NCBI RefSeq assembly: GCF_050916355.1
Contig: NZ_CP136946.1
Coordinates: 682,001 to 746,000 of the forward strand
DNA from: Jeongeupia wiesaeckerbachi
Lineage (GTDB): Bacteria; Pseudomonadota; Gammaproteobacteria; Burkholderiales; Chitinibacteraceae
DNA: 64,000 bases
Reading direction: 5' to 3'
The translations under genes and the position numbers were made by a program. The notes below the pieces were generated by a model. That model made no database searches. It was not told where the DNA came from and saw only the letters and a program-made list of their open reading frames with translations. Shown one piece after another: positions 53,503-61,938 of the stretch (positions within the stretch are counted from its first letter, which is position 1; the number at the start of each line of letters is the position of its first letter).

Positions 53503-53955
53503 ATGCGGGTCTTGTTGCAACGCGTCAGTCAGGCGCACGTTTCGGTCGATGATGCCGTCTGTGGCCGCATCGGCCCCGGCTTGCTCTTGCTGGTCGGCAT
53601 CGAAGACGCCGACACCGACGCCGATCTCGTCTGGATGGCCGACAAGCTCGCCAATCTGCGTATCTTCGAAGACGATGCGGGGGTGATGAACCGGTCGGTG
53701 CTCGATGTCGGCGGTGAAGCACTGGCCGTGTCGCAGTTCACGCTGTATGGCAGCTGCCGCAAGGGCAACCGCCCGTCCTGGGGACGGGCTGCGCGCGGCG
53801 AGATTTCGCAGCCGCTGTTCGATGCCTTTGTTGTCCGGCTGAGCGAGGTGCTCGGCAAACCGGTGCCCACCGGGGTCTTCGGTGCCGACATGCAGGTGTC
53901 GTTGATCAACGATGGTCCGGTCACGCTGATGCTCGATTCACGCCAGCCCGAATAA
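53503..53955 (+). CDS. dtd: D-aminoacyl-tRNA deacylase
   Basis: The 150-residue protein removes D-amino acids (and mischarged Gly) from tRNA. It has the two active-site motifs, SQFTLYG and NDGPVT, and starts MRVLLQRVSQAHVSVDD like other Dtd proteins. The length matches E. coli Dtd (145). It ends before a terminator at 54074. Confidence 0.96.
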   Translation: MRVLLQRVSQAHVSVDDAVCGRIGPGLLLLVGIEDADTDADLVWMADKLANLRIFEDDAGVMNRSVLDVGGEALAVSQFTLYGSCRKGNRPSWGRAARGEISQPLFDAFVVRLSEVLGKPVPTGVFGADMQVSLINDGPVTLMLDSRQPE

Positions 53956-54073
53956 TCATCCCGGCACTTGACGGACGGCAGCGTCGCTCGCCAGAATGAC
54001 CACTCAATACAGCGCCGATTTGACCCCTCAGCTTGCGGGCGCTGCCAATAAATCCGGCTAAAGCGTGCGAGCG

Positions 54074-54101
54074 AACCCGCGCCGTGCACGCGGGTTTTTT
54101 T
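54074..54101 (+). terminator. Rho-independent terminator downstream of dtd
   Basis: The stem AACCCGCG/CGCGGGTT with a seven-base loop is followed by further T to 54101. It lies about 120 bases after dtd. Confidence 0.85.
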
Positions 54102-54231
54102 ATGGTCGCGGATGCCAGCTCATCCGCCGCGCCGAGTTAAGCGACAACTTGCGGGGCGCGTACAAATGCCGCTAAAGCGTCGGCCGAGCAGGCGTATCGG
54201 CCGTCCGTCATCATTCCGATTGGAGGCCAGC

Positions 54232-54525
54232 ATGTACGATTGTCTCGAACCCTGCACCGTGAACCACGTCCGTCCCTCACCCGCCCGATCGCGCGGCCAC
54301 GGCGAGCCCAGCCTGTGCCTGAAGGCGCATGGCCCGCTCGATGAGGCCGAGCTGATCCGTGCCGGCGCCGTTGTCTACGACCTGGGCTACCCCGGCCGGC
54401 GCGACGGTCTGAAGCTGCATATCCGCGGCATCGACGTTCACTTGGCTCTGCGGCTGCAGGCGCTGTTTCCGACGCTGATCGCGTGTTACGAGGTGCCCAC
54501 CCGGTACCGTTGCACCCGCCGCTAG
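54232..54525 (+). CDS. Protein of unknown function (97 residues)
   Basis: A strong ribosome site (GGAGG, seven bases of spacing) precedes ATG 54232. The protein begins MYDCLEPCTVNHV and contains AGAVVYDLGYPGRRDGLKLHIRGIDVHLALRLQALF, seen as a central beta-rich stretch. It has several Cys (C4, C8 and others near the end, YRCTRR). No signal peptide. I do not recognise a family. The MATE gene follows 44 bases on and may be cotranscribed. Confidence 0.65.
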   Translation: MYDCLEPCTVNHVRPSPARSRGHGEPSLCLKAHGPLDEAELIRAGAVVYDLGYPGRRDGLKLHIRGIDVHLALRLQALFPTLIACYEVPTRYRCTRR

Positions 54526-54568
54526 CCCTTTCCCACCGGAACGGCGCAGCGGCTTTCAAGGAAGACCC

Positions 54569-55933
54569 ATGCTGCACCTGCGCCAAGAAGCCCGCGCCAC
54601 CTGGACCCTGGCCTGGCCGATCATGATCGGCCAGCTGGCATCGACCGGCACCTCCTTCGTCGACGCGGTCATGGCCGGCCACGTCTCGGCCGGCGACCTC
54701 GCCGCGGTTTCGGTCGGCGCATCGATCTGGGTCATGCTGATCGTCACACTGATCGGGCTGAACCTCGCCGCCAGCCCGCTGATCGCGCACGCGGTCGGCG
54801 CACGCCGCGAGGCCGACGTCCCGGCGCTGGTCCAGCAGGCCTTGTACCAGGGCCTGTGCTGGGCGCTGATCGGCTGGGTGATCGCGCTGGTGGCCGCGCC
54901 GATCTTTCCGCTCCTCGGTCTGCCGCCCGACGTGGCCGCCAAGGCGCACGGCTTCCTGATTGCCGTCAGCTGGGGGCTGATCCCGTTTTCGCTGTTCCGC
55001 GTGCTCTACGGCTACAGCGCCAGCCTGGGTCAGACCAAACCGATGATGGTGATCTCGCTGATCGGCCTGGCGCTGAACATCCCGGCCAACTGGATGCTGA
55101 TCTACGGTCATTTCGGCTTCCCGGCGATGGGCGGCGTCGGCTGCGGCTGGGCCACGGCATTCTGCATGTGGGCAACCTTGCTGATGATGATCGGCTGGAT
55201 CCGCTATGCGCCGGTCTACCGCGCGACCTACCCGTTCCGGCACTGGCAGCGCATCGACTGGCGCCGTCAGCGCGAACTGGCGCGGCTCGGCCTGCCGATC
55301 GGCGTGGTGTACTTCGTCGAGGTCAGCGCGTTTGGCGGCGTTGCGCTGCTGATGGCCCGGCTGGGGACGACGTCGGTGGCGGCGCATCAGATCGCACTGA
55401 ACATCGGCTCGCTGACCTTCATGATCCCGTCGGCGCTCGGCACCGCGCTGACGGTCCGCGTCGGCCACGCGCTCGGCGGCGGCAACCCGCATCGCGCGCG
55501 CGAAATCGGCAACGCCGGCCTGGTGCTCGGATTGATCGTCGCCAGCGTCAGCACCTTGCTGATCATCGCCGGCCGGCATCAGATCGCCGGCTGGTACACC
55601 AGCGATACCGCGGTGCTGGCGCTGGCCGGCACGCTGCTGCTGTACGCCGGACTGTTCCAGCTGGCCGATGCGACCCAGATCGTTGCCGGCGGCATCCTGC
55701 GCGGCTACAAGGTCACACGCCAGCCGATGCTGATCCACCTGACGGCATTCTGGCTGGTCGGCATCCCGTTGGGCTATGTGCTGGCCTTCGGTGTCGCTGG
55801 CCTGCCCGGCATCGGCGCCGCCGGCTACTGGCAGGCACTGGTGCTGGCGCTGTTGTGCGCGGCGTCGCTGCTGGTCTGGTTGTTCATCCGCACCAGCAAA
55901 CGGTTCATCAAGACGGCGAACCCGTTGCGCTAG
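54569..55933 (+). CDS. MATE family multidrug efflux transporter, NorM-like
   Basis: The 454-residue protein has 12 predicted helices in two related halves. Family features include WPIMIGQLASTGTSFVDAVMAGH in helix 1, GLNLAASPLIAHAVGARR, and the second-half VAAHQIALNIGSLTFMIPSALGTALTVRVGHALGGG, read as motifs. It would export drugs or dyes by Na+ or H+ antiport at the inner membrane. AAGGAAG precedes the ATG. The substrate is not predictable. Confidence 0.92.
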   Translation: MLHLRQEARATWTLAWPIMIGQLASTGTSFVDAVMAGHVSAGDLAAVSVGASIWVMLIVTLIGLNLAASPLIAHAVGARREADVPALVQQALYQGLCWALIGWVIALVAAPIFPLLGLPPDVAAKAHGFLIAVSWGLIPFSLFRVLYGYSASLGQTKPMMVISLIGLALNIPANWMLIYGHFGFPAMGGVGCGWATAFCMWATLLMMIGWIRYAPVYRATYPFRHWQRIDWRRQRELARLGLPIGVVYFVEVSAFGGVALLMARLGTTSVAAHQIALNIGSLTFMIPSALGTALTVRVGHALGGGNPHRAREIGNAGLVLGLIVASVSTLLIIAGRHQIAGWYTSDTAVLALAGTLLLYAGLFQLADATQIVAGGILRGYKVTRQPMLIHLTAFWLVGIPLGYVLAFGVAGLPGIGAAGYWQALVLALLCAASLLVWLFIRTSKRFIKTANPLR

Positions 55934-55935
55934 GC

Positions 55936-56060
55936 GGGCGAGCGCCGGTGAAGTCAAGGCGGCGCGCAGAAACCGGAATGGGTGCCATGAGGGCAAAGCC
56001 CTCTTGCGGGAATTGCGAGTACCGCCCTAAGCAGCCTTCACTCCGCGCTGCCGCCTAAGG
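55936..56060 (+). repeat. Dispersed intergenic repeat, copy C (partial)
   Basis: GCGCGCAGAAACCGGAATGG followed by GCCATGAGG matches the second half of copy A (GCGCAGG, ACCGGAATGG, CCATGAGG). The AACCTGTT end is absent. It fills the gap between the convergent MATE and ubiX genes. Confidence 0.5.
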
Positions 56061-56071
56061 CGATCGCTTGG

Positions 56072-56671
56072 CTAGTCACCCCAGCGCGTCATCAGCTGAT
56101 GCGGCACGCCCAGCTGATCGAGAATGCGCGCAACAACGAAGTCGACCAGATCGTCGATCGACTCCGGGTGGTGATAAAAGCCCGGGTTCGGCGGCAGGAT
56201 CACCACGCCGAGCCGGGCGAGCCTGAGCATGTTCTCGAGATGAATCACCGAGAACGGTGCCTCCCGCGGCACGACGATCAGCGTCTTGCGTTCCTTGATC
56301 ATCACGTCGGCGGCGCGCTCGAGCAGGTTGTCGCTGGCGCCGCCGGCCATCGCCGCCAGCGCGCCCATCGTGCACGGCACGACGACCATGGCATCGCCCG
56401 GGTTCGAGCCCGACGCCATCGGCGCAAACCATTCCTGCTGGCCCCAAACCTTGAGCCTGTCTTCGCCGACGCCATACTGGCTGCGGAACTGCTTGGCGAG
56501 ATCGTCGGCCCGGCCCGGCCAGGTCTGGCCGAGCTCCTGCTTGGCGACGATCTGCGCGGCCTGCGTATACAGCACATGGACGGTGCAGCCTGCCGCGAGC
56601 AGACATTCGAGCGTCCGCAAGCCGTACGGCAGGCCGGACGCACCGGTAAAGGCGAGCGTGATCGTTTTCAT
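56072..56671 (-). CDS. ubiX: Flavin prenyltransferase UbiX
   Basis: The 199-residue protein has the FMN site TGASGLPYGLRTLE near the start, VVPCTMGALAAMAGGASDNLLERAADV, and PREAPFSVIHLENML near the dimethylallyl-phosphate site. It makes prenylated FMN for UbiD decarboxylase in ubiquinone synthesis. No ubiD is in the window. It overlaps the Gx transporter gene by four bases (ATGA) and is the last gene of the long minus-strand string. Confidence 0.95.
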   Translation of the reverse strand: MKTITLAFTGASGLPYGLRTLECLLAAGCTVHVLYTQAAQIVAKQELGQTWPGRADDLAKQFRSQYGVGEDRLKVWGQQEWFAPMASGSNPGDAMVVVPCTMGALAAMAGGASDNLLERAADVMIKERKTLIVVPREAPFSVIHLENMLRLARLGVVILPPNPGFYHHPESIDDLVDFVVARILDQLGVPHQLMTRWGD

Positions 56672-57204
56672 GATGGTGCAGCTTCCTCAAGCAATTGGGC
56701 GGCGATCAAGCCGTTGACGATGCCGAAGCCCCACGCCGCTGCTGCAAACAGCGGCACCAGATGCTTCAGGCCATCGTGCGGGATCAGCCACCACCGTGCC
56801 AGCCCGAGCTGGCCGGCGATGTGGGCAAACGCGGCCAGCAGCGACAGGCTGACCACGCCAAAAAAACGTTTCGGCAGGTATTGGGCCGGCGCAAGCACCG
56901 CAAGGCTGGCGATGCCGCCGGCCAGGCTGAGCGCAAAGCCCGGCGACAAAAAGCCGCCGAGCAGGATCGCGCCGCCAAAAATACGCAACAACGACACCCA
57001 TGCTGCGACACGCCAGCCGTGACGGACCAATGCGTACAGCGTGACGATATTGGCGAGCCCAGGCTTGATGCCGGGAATCGGCGACGGAATGCCCGCTTCG
57101 ATCACCGCCAGCGCAATCGCCACTGCGGCCAGCCGCGCAACGTAGACGTCGTCGCGCGTCGGCCGCAGTTCAGTAACTGAGGCTGTCAAAGCCACGCCCC
57201 CCAT
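56668..57204 (-). CDS. Gx transporter family (heptaprenyl diphosphate synthase component I-like) membrane protein
   Basis: The 178-residue protein has about five helices: ARLAAVAIALAVIEAGIPSP, GIKPGLANIVTLYALVRHGWR, ISLLRIFGGAILLGGFLSPGF-like segments, and a final GIVNGLIAAQLL. This matches PF07456, once named for heptaprenyl diphosphate synthase component I and now seen as a putative transporter. The start is uncertain (ATG 57204 used; GTG 57195 or TTG 57189 possible). It overlaps the NusG-II gene by about 35 bases, a pairing seen in other bacteria. Confidence 0.82.
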   Translation of the reverse strand: MGGVALTASVTELRPTRDDVYVARLAAVAIALAVIEAGIPSPIPGIKPGLANIVTLYALVRHGWRVAAWVSLLRIFGGAILLGGFLSPGFALSLAGGIASLAVLAPAQYLPKRFFGVVSLSLLAAFAHIAGQLGLARWWLIPHDGLKHLVPLFAAAAWGFGIVNGLIAAQLLEEAAPS

Positions 57205-57508
57205 CACCGAGCAATTCGAAACTGGTCCGGTTCGGCAGGCAGATGGCCGCTTCACCGGCCTGCGTCAGCCAGCCTTCACGCACGCAGTACTGCCGCGGGC
57301 TGGGGTCGGCAGCGATCCTGGCCTTGCCGGCGGCAATTTCGATTACCGTCTCGCCCAAGGGGCCGGGGACCTTCAGCGTGCGCGTCGCCGCCAGATCGAC
57401 CTCGGCGTAGATCTCGCCGCCCTGATAAATCCTTACCCGGGTCGCACCGCCACCGTGCCAGCCCCAAAAGGCGCTCGCGATCACCAGTGCCATGCCGAAT
57501 CCCAGCAT
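57170..57508 (-). CDS. NusG domain II-containing protein
   Basis: The product is 112 residues from ATG 57508. One membrane helix at the N-terminus is followed by a small beta domain of the NusG_II type: VRIYQGGEIYAEVDL, GETVIEIAAGKARI and CVREGWLTQAGEAAICLPN. The family normally starts a few residues earlier with a Leu-Arg-x-Gly-Asp-Trp motif. Here LIRSLRVGDWL is encoded upstream in frame without ATG, GTG or TTG, and begins with CTG at 57541 overlapping the rapZ stop. So the true start may be CTG. It is coupled to the Gx transporter gene. Confidence 0.8.
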   Translation of the reverse strand: MLGFGMALVIASAFWGWHGGGATRVRIYQGGEIYAEVDLAATRTLKVPGPLGETVIEIAAGKARIAADPSPRQYCVREGWLTQAGEAAICLPNRTSFELLGDGGRGFDSLSY

Positions 57509-57537
57509 CAGCCAATCACCGACGCGCAGCGAGCGGA

Positions 57538-58392
57538 TCAGGCGTGTTGCTCGCGGTGCCGTATCAGTACCTGCCGTTGCTTGGAAAAGTGCTTGTTCAG
57601 CTGCTCGGCCAGATAGACCGAACGGTGCTGGCCACCGGTGCAGCCGATGGCCACCGTCACGTAGCTGCGATTGTCCCGGTCGAACTCGGGCAGCCAGCGC
57701 TCGAGAAAGCCGAGTACATGAGTCAGATAGCGGCCGACCTGCGGCTGGCGCTCGAGAAAATCGATCACCGGCTGGTCCTTGCCGGTCAGGGGCCGCAACA
57801 CCGGGTCGTAGTGCGGATTGGCCAGACAGCGGACGTCGAAAACGAAGTCGGCATCGAGCGGCAAGCCATGCTTGAAGCCGAACGACTCGATCACCAGCGT
57901 CAGCTTGCCACGGTCGAGCGCGACAAACTCGCGTACCCAGGCACGCAGCTGGTTGGCCGACAGGCCGCTGGTATCGATCCGGTGCGACAGCGCGGCAAAA
58001 TAGGCCAGCACCTCGCGTTCGAGCTCGATCGCCTCGCTGACCGTCCGCTCGCCATTGGCAAGCGGGTGGCTGCGGCGGGTCTCGGAGAAGCGTTTGACCA
58101 GCATCTCGTTGTTCGATTCGAGATACAGCAGGTGCACGTCGAGCCCCAGCTCGACCAGTGCCTCGTAATGATGCGGAAAACTGGCGAGGTTGAGCGCGCT
58201 GCGCGCATCGATGGCAATCGCGACGCGCGGATAGCCGTCTTCGTCGAGCATCGCCACCGTCTGCGGCAGCAACGGTGCCGGCAGGTTATCGATGCAAAAG
58301 TACCCCAGGTCTTCGAGCGCCTTGATCGCGACGCTCTTGCCCGCGCCGGACAAGCCGGACAGCAGCACGACCTGCTGACGATTCCAAGTCAT
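57538..58392 (-). CDS. rapZ: RNase adapter protein RapZ
   Basis: From ATG 58392 the protein is 284 residues, the same as E. coli RapZ. It has Walker A GLSGAGKSVA and DLGYFCIDNLP after it, CLANPHYDPVLRPLTGKD, and the C-terminal VAIGCTGGQHRSVYLAE. In E. coli it delivers the small RNA GlmZ to RNase E to tune GlcN6P synthase. The ribosome site GGAG is eight bases from this ATG. It lies directly after hprK. Confidence 0.95.
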   Translation of the reverse strand: MTWNRQQVVLLSGLSGAGKSVAIKALEDLGYFCIDNLPAPLLPQTVAMLDEDGYPRVAIAIDARSALNLASFPHHYEALVELGLDVHLLYLESNNEMLVKRFSETRRSHPLANGERTVSEAIELEREVLAYFAALSHRIDTSGLSANQLRAWVREFVALDRGKLTLVIESFGFKHGLPLDADFVFDVRCLANPHYDPVLRPLTGKDQPVIDFLERQPQVGRYLTHVLGFLERWLPEFDRDNRSYVTVAIGCTGGQHRSVYLAEQLNKHFSKQRQVLIRHREQHA

Positions 58393-58411
58393 GGTCAATG
58401 CTCCTTTGGGG

Positions 58412-59356
58412 TTATTCGCCCATTTCCATGAAACGCTGGTGACGCTCGATGAACTCGCGGGTCGAATCGATGCCGCGCAGCTGCAGGATGTAATTGCGCA
58501 CCGCCGCCTCGACCAGCACCGCCAAGTTGCGACCGGCGGCGACCGGAATCACCAGCTTGCGCGTCGGTACGCCAAGAATTTCCTGCGTCGCCGCCTGCAT
58601 CTGCAAGCGGTCGATCGGCGCCAGCGTGTCGCCACCGGCCTTGGCGAGATGAATGATCAGCTTCAACGTCTTCTTCGGCCGCACCGCGGTCTCGCCGAAA
58701 ATCGTCCGAATGTTCAGCACGCCGATCCCGCGCACTTCGAGGAAATCGCGCAGCATCGGCGGGCAACGGCCTTCGAGCGTTTCGGGATTGGTCCGGTAGA
58801 CCTCGACGACGTCGTCGGCAACGAGGCCGTGGCCGCGCGAAATCAGTTCGAGCGCCAGCTCCGATTTACCCATCGACGATTCGCCGGTCAGCAGCACGCC
58901 GACTTCGAGCACGTCGAGAAACACGCCGTGCAGATGCGTCGAAACCGCCAGCGCTTTCGCCAGATAGTAGCGCAGCACGTCCATCAGATAGGGCGACTGC
59001 TCGGGACTGGTCAGCAAGGGCACGTGGTGACGTTCGGCCCCCTCGCGCAGCGCATCGGGAACAGGCTGGCCGTTGGCGACGATCATCGCCGCCATTTCGC
59101 TGGCAAACAGCCGCTCGACCGACTCGCGCTGCGCCTCGGGCGACAGGTCGAGGAAATACTTGGTCTCGGCGATGCCGAGGACCTGGATCCGGTTCGGGTG
59201 GATGAAGTTCAGGTGGCCGACCAGCGCAAGGATCGGCTTCTGCTCGGCCGAATCGTTGGTCAGCAGATTGTTGGCACCCGATTGCCCGGCGACCCACGTC
59301 AGCCGCAGCTTCTCGGCGTTGTCGATGAAGAGTTGCCTGGTGGTGATCTGCGGCAT
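58412..59356 (-). CDS. hprK: HPr kinase/phosphorylase
   Basis: The 314-residue protein has an N-terminal domain (about 1-130) and a C-terminal kinase domain with P-loop GESSMGKS (residues 158-165). The signature EVRGIGVLNIRTIFGE follows. It phosphorylates HPr or NPr on a Ser and removes it again. In betaproteobacteria it accompanies an incomplete PTS with PtsN, and a role in carbon or envelope control is assumed. No HPr gene is in the window. It lies upstream of rapZ and 56 bases of repeat-containing DNA and more separate it from ptsN. Confidence 0.95.
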   Translation of the reverse strand: MPQITTRQLFIDNAEKLRLTWVAGQSGANNLLTNDSAEQKPILALVGHLNFIHPNRIQVLGIAETKYFLDLSPEAQRESVERLFASEMAAMIVANGQPVPDALREGAERHHVPLLTSPEQSPYLMDVLRYYLAKALAVSTHLHGVFLDVLEVGVLLTGESSMGKSELALELISRGHGLVADDVVEVYRTNPETLEGRCPPMLRDFLEVRGIGVLNIRTIFGETAVRPKKTLKLIIHLAKAGGDTLAPIDRLQMQAATQEILGVPTRKLVIPVAAGRNLAVLVEAAVRNYILQLRGIDSTREFIERHQRFMEMGE

Positions 59357-59434
59357 GGTCGCTCGTGGGCTGAGGTCAGGAACGGGGCAGACGCGACGCG
59401 CCTGCTCTTTGAGCTTACACGAGGGCGGCGGTGC

Positions 59435-59570
59435 TTAGAACCTGTTTACGATCTACCGCGAGCAGTCTTCAGCAGGGTGCGCGGCACAGCAAACGGAATG
59501 CACCCAACACACATGAGGATTTCGAGCGGCCCATGAGTCCGATCAGCGCTACGCAGCAAGATCGTGGACC
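59435..59570 (+). repeat. Dispersed intergenic repeat, copy B
   Basis: TTAGAACCTGTTTACGATCT begins it, followed by GCACAGCAAACGGAATGCACC, split here as GCACAGC and ACGGAATG, then ACATGAGGATTTCGAGC. It ends AAGATCGTGGACC. The two ends are imperfect inverted repeats (ACGATCT and AGATCGT). The order of blocks is as in copy A. It lies between ptsN and hprK. Confidence 0.65.
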
Positions 59571-59575
59571 AACTT

Positions 59576-60043
59576 TCAGAAGCCCGCGTACGGCTCCCAA
59601 GTGGAAATCAGCTTGTAGGCCTCGCCCGGCTCGCCGAACGTCGCCAGTTGCTCGCGGACGGCCTTGTCCGAGAACAGCTGCGCCAGCTCGGACAGTATCT
59701 GCAGATGCAGATCGGTCGCATTGGCCGGCACCAGCAGGACGAAAATCAGCGATACCGGCTTGCCGTCGGGCGCATCGTAGGGAATCGGTGCCTTCAGGCG
59801 CACGAAGGCGCCGGTGGCTTCCTTCAGCCCCTTGATCCGACCGTGCGGAATCGCCACGCCCTGGCCTAGGCCGGTCGAGCCGAGTTTTTCACGTGCGAAC
59901 AGGCTGTCGAAGATCACGCTACGGGCGATGCCGTGGCTGTTCTCGAACAGGATACCGACTTGTTCGAACACGCGTTTTTTGCTGCCGACGTCCATGTCGA
60001 GAAAGACATTTTGCGTCGGCAGAATCTTGGAAATCAGGCTCAT
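59576..60043 (-). CDS. ptsN: PTS IIA-like nitrogen regulatory protein PtsN
   Basis: The 155-residue protein is EIIA-Ntr. The phosphorylated His67 is in GQGVAIPHGR; the fold follows with FVLLVPANATDLHLQILSELAQLF. It takes phosphate from NPr and regulates potassium uptake, nitrogen and other processes through protein contacts. It follows hpf, but a strong terminator lies between, so it may depend on readthrough or a promoter in the 110-base gap. Confidence 0.95.
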   Translation of the reverse strand: MSLISKILPTQNVFLDMDVGSKKRVFEQVGILFENSHGIARSVIFDSLFAREKLGSTGLGQGVAIPHGRIKGLKEATGAFVRLKAPIPYDAPDGKPVSLIFVLLVPANATDLHLQILSELAQLFSDKAVREQLATFGEPGEAYKLISTWEPYAGF

Positions 60044-60108
60044 TGCGAGAATCCATGAGCAGGAGGAACGTCGAAGCGGGCCATTGTATCGCCTCCCGCC
60101 CCGTAAAC

Positions 60109-60140
60109 AAAAACGGGAATCCGCAGAACGGATTCCCGTT
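60109..60140 (-). terminator. Rho-independent terminator after hpf
   Basis: A perfect 12-bp stem AACGGGAATCCG/CGGATTCCCGTT with a five-base loop is followed on the minus strand by five T. It lies between hpf and ptsN in an otherwise continuous string. Confidence 0.88.
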
Positions 60141-60156
60141 GGCAGGAAAAGGACAC

Positions 60157-60483
60157 TTACTCTTCGGCAACAACTTGACGGCGGATGCTCTCGCCATCGT
60201 GGCCGTTGCGCTTTTCCTTGTGCTTGACGATCTGCCGGTCGAGCTTGTCGGCCAGCGCGTCAATCGCAGCGTACATGTCTTCGTCGATCGCCTCGACGTG
60301 GATATCCTTGCCCGGCACGTGCACGGTTGCCTCAATTTTCTGCTGCAGGCGTTCGACCGAGAGGACGACGCCGACTTCGATCACCGCGTCAAAATGACGC
60401 GCCACCCGGTCAAGCTTGCTAGTGATGTAATCACGGATTGCCGGGGTCACTTCGAGGTGATGGCCGCTGATATTGAGGTTCAT
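60157..60483 (-). CDS. hpf: Ribosome hibernation promoting factor (short HPF)
   Basis: The 108-residue protein has the sigma-54 modulation/S30AE fold: MNLNISGHHLEVTPAIRDYI, then VIEVGVVLSVERLQQKIEATVHVPGKDIHVEAIDEDMYAAIDAL, typical of short HPF. It binds stationary-phase ribosomes. ATG 60483 has GGAG seven bases upstream; the ATG at 60489 is too close to it. It follows rpoN and is itself followed by a terminator. Confidence 0.94.
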   Translation of the reverse strand: MNLNISGHHLEVTPAIRDYITSKLDRVARHFDAVIEVGVVLSVERLQQKIEATVHVPGKDIHVEAIDEDMYAAIDALADKLDRQIVKHKEKRNGHDGESIRRQVVAEE

Positions 60484-60509
60484 AGACATTCTCCTTCAGG
60501 GAATCGCCG

Positions 60510-61934
60510 TTACAGGCATTTGCGCAGATTGACGGGAGGGATTTGCATCGCCTCCCTGTATTTGGCAACGGTTCGTCGCGCAACCACGACCCCTTGCCCT
60601 GCCAGCGCTTCCGCGATGGCACTGTCCGACAATGGTTTTTGCTTGTCTTCCTGCTGGAGCAGTTGACGAATCTGCGCCTTGATCGCCGTCGCCGAGGCTT
60701 CGCCGCCGGCTTCGGTTTCGACATGACTGCCAAAAAAATACTTGAATTCGAAGATACCACGCGGCGTCAGCATGTACTTCTGCGTCGTGACACGGGAGAC
60801 GGTGGATTCGTGCAGGTCGAGCTCGGAGGCGATGTCGCGCAGCACCAGGGGCCGCATCGCGATTTCACCGTGCTCGAAGAAGGCGCGCTGCTTGTCGACG
60901 ATGGCCTGTCCAACCCGCAGGATGGTATCGAAACGCTGCTGCACGCTCTTGACCAGCCATTTGGCTTCCTGCAGCTCGCGCGCCAGCACTCCGCCATCGC
61001 TGCGTTGCAGGATATCGGCGTACATCCGGTTGACCCTGAGCTTGGGTCTGGCCGCGTCGTTCAAGCGCACTCGCCACTGCCCCTTGTACTTGCTGACCAA
61101 TACGTCGGCCACCACATAATGCGACGATTCGTCGCTCCACTGTGCGCCTGGTCGCGGATTCAGGCTGACGATCAAGGCCTGTGCGGCCTTCAGGGCCGCT
61201 TCATCGCATTTCAGGCGGCGTTTTAACCTAGTGTAGTCCCGTGCCGCGAGCAAATCGAGACTGTCCCGCACGATACCCAGCGCCAGTTGACGCACGTCAG
61301 ATACCGCCAATGCCGCCAGTTGCAAAGCCAGCGATTCGGCCATGTCCCGGGCACCGACGCCGAGCGGTTCGAGCTGCTTGAGCCGCGCCAGCGCGATCGT
61401 CAGGTCATCGAGTTCGAACTCGAACCCGCCGGCAAGTTCCGCAGGCAGCAGCGCAAGAATTTCTTCGAGCGGCTGGGTCAGGAAACCGTCGTCGTCGAGC
61501 GCATCGATCAGCCACGTCAGCGCGGCCCGATCGCGCAACGGAATCGGCAACAAGCCGGCTTGCGCCAGCAGGTGCTCGCGCAAGGTCAGCTCACGGGCGA
61601 TATTGCTGGCCGGGTCGAAATCGTCATCGTCGTCACCGCCGCTGCGCGCGCCGCCACCACTGCCTTCCCAGCCCCAATCGTCGTTGTCGAACGCCGATTC
61701 GCTTGCTGGTGCATCGTCGCTGCTGCTGGCCTCGGCCGGCGCTTCGGCACTCCCTTCCCCGTCGGACGAAGAATGTTGATCCTCACCGCGCTCAAGCAAC
61801 GGATTTTCGGCCAGGAATCGCTCGACTTCCTGCTGGAAATCGAGCGTCGACAGCTGCAGCAGCTTGATCGATTGCTGCAGCTGCGGCGTCAGATTGAGCT
61901 GCTGGGAGAGGCGAAGTTGCAGCGATTGCTTCAT
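60510..61934 (-). CDS. rpoN: RNA polymerase sigma-54 factor
   Basis: The 474-residue protein starts MKQSLQLRLSQQLNLTPQLQQ, the Gln-rich activator-response region I. An acidic, low-complexity region II (about 50-115) is followed by the core-binding region III and the HTH. The RpoN box is ARRTVAKYRE near the C-terminus. It reads promoters such as the -24/-12 site before ntrBC at 1218. It lies four bases after lptB. Region II here is rich in Asp/Ser/Gly (DDDDDFD). Confidence 0.97.
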   Translation of the reverse strand: MKQSLQLRLSQQLNLTPQLQQSIKLLQLSTLDFQQEVERFLAENPLLERGEDQHSSSDGEGSAEAPAEASSSDDAPASESAFDNDDWGWEGSGGGARSGGDDDDDFDPASNIARELTLREHLLAQAGLLPIPLRDRAALTWLIDALDDDGFLTQPLEEILALLPAELAGGFEFELDDLTIALARLKQLEPLGVGARDMAESLALQLAALAVSDVRQLALGIVRDSLDLLAARDYTRLKRRLKCDEAALKAAQALIVSLNPRPGAQWSDESSHYVVADVLVSKYKGQWRVRLNDAARPKLRVNRMYADILQRSDGGVLARELQEAKWLVKSVQQRFDTILRVGQAIVDKQRAFFEHGEIAMRPLVLRDIASELDLHESTVSRVTTQKYMLTPRGIFEFKYFFGSHVETEAGGEASATAIKAQIRQLLQQEDKQKPLSDSAIAEALAGQGVVVARRTVAKYREAMQIPPVNLRKCL

Positions 61935-61938
61935 GCCG

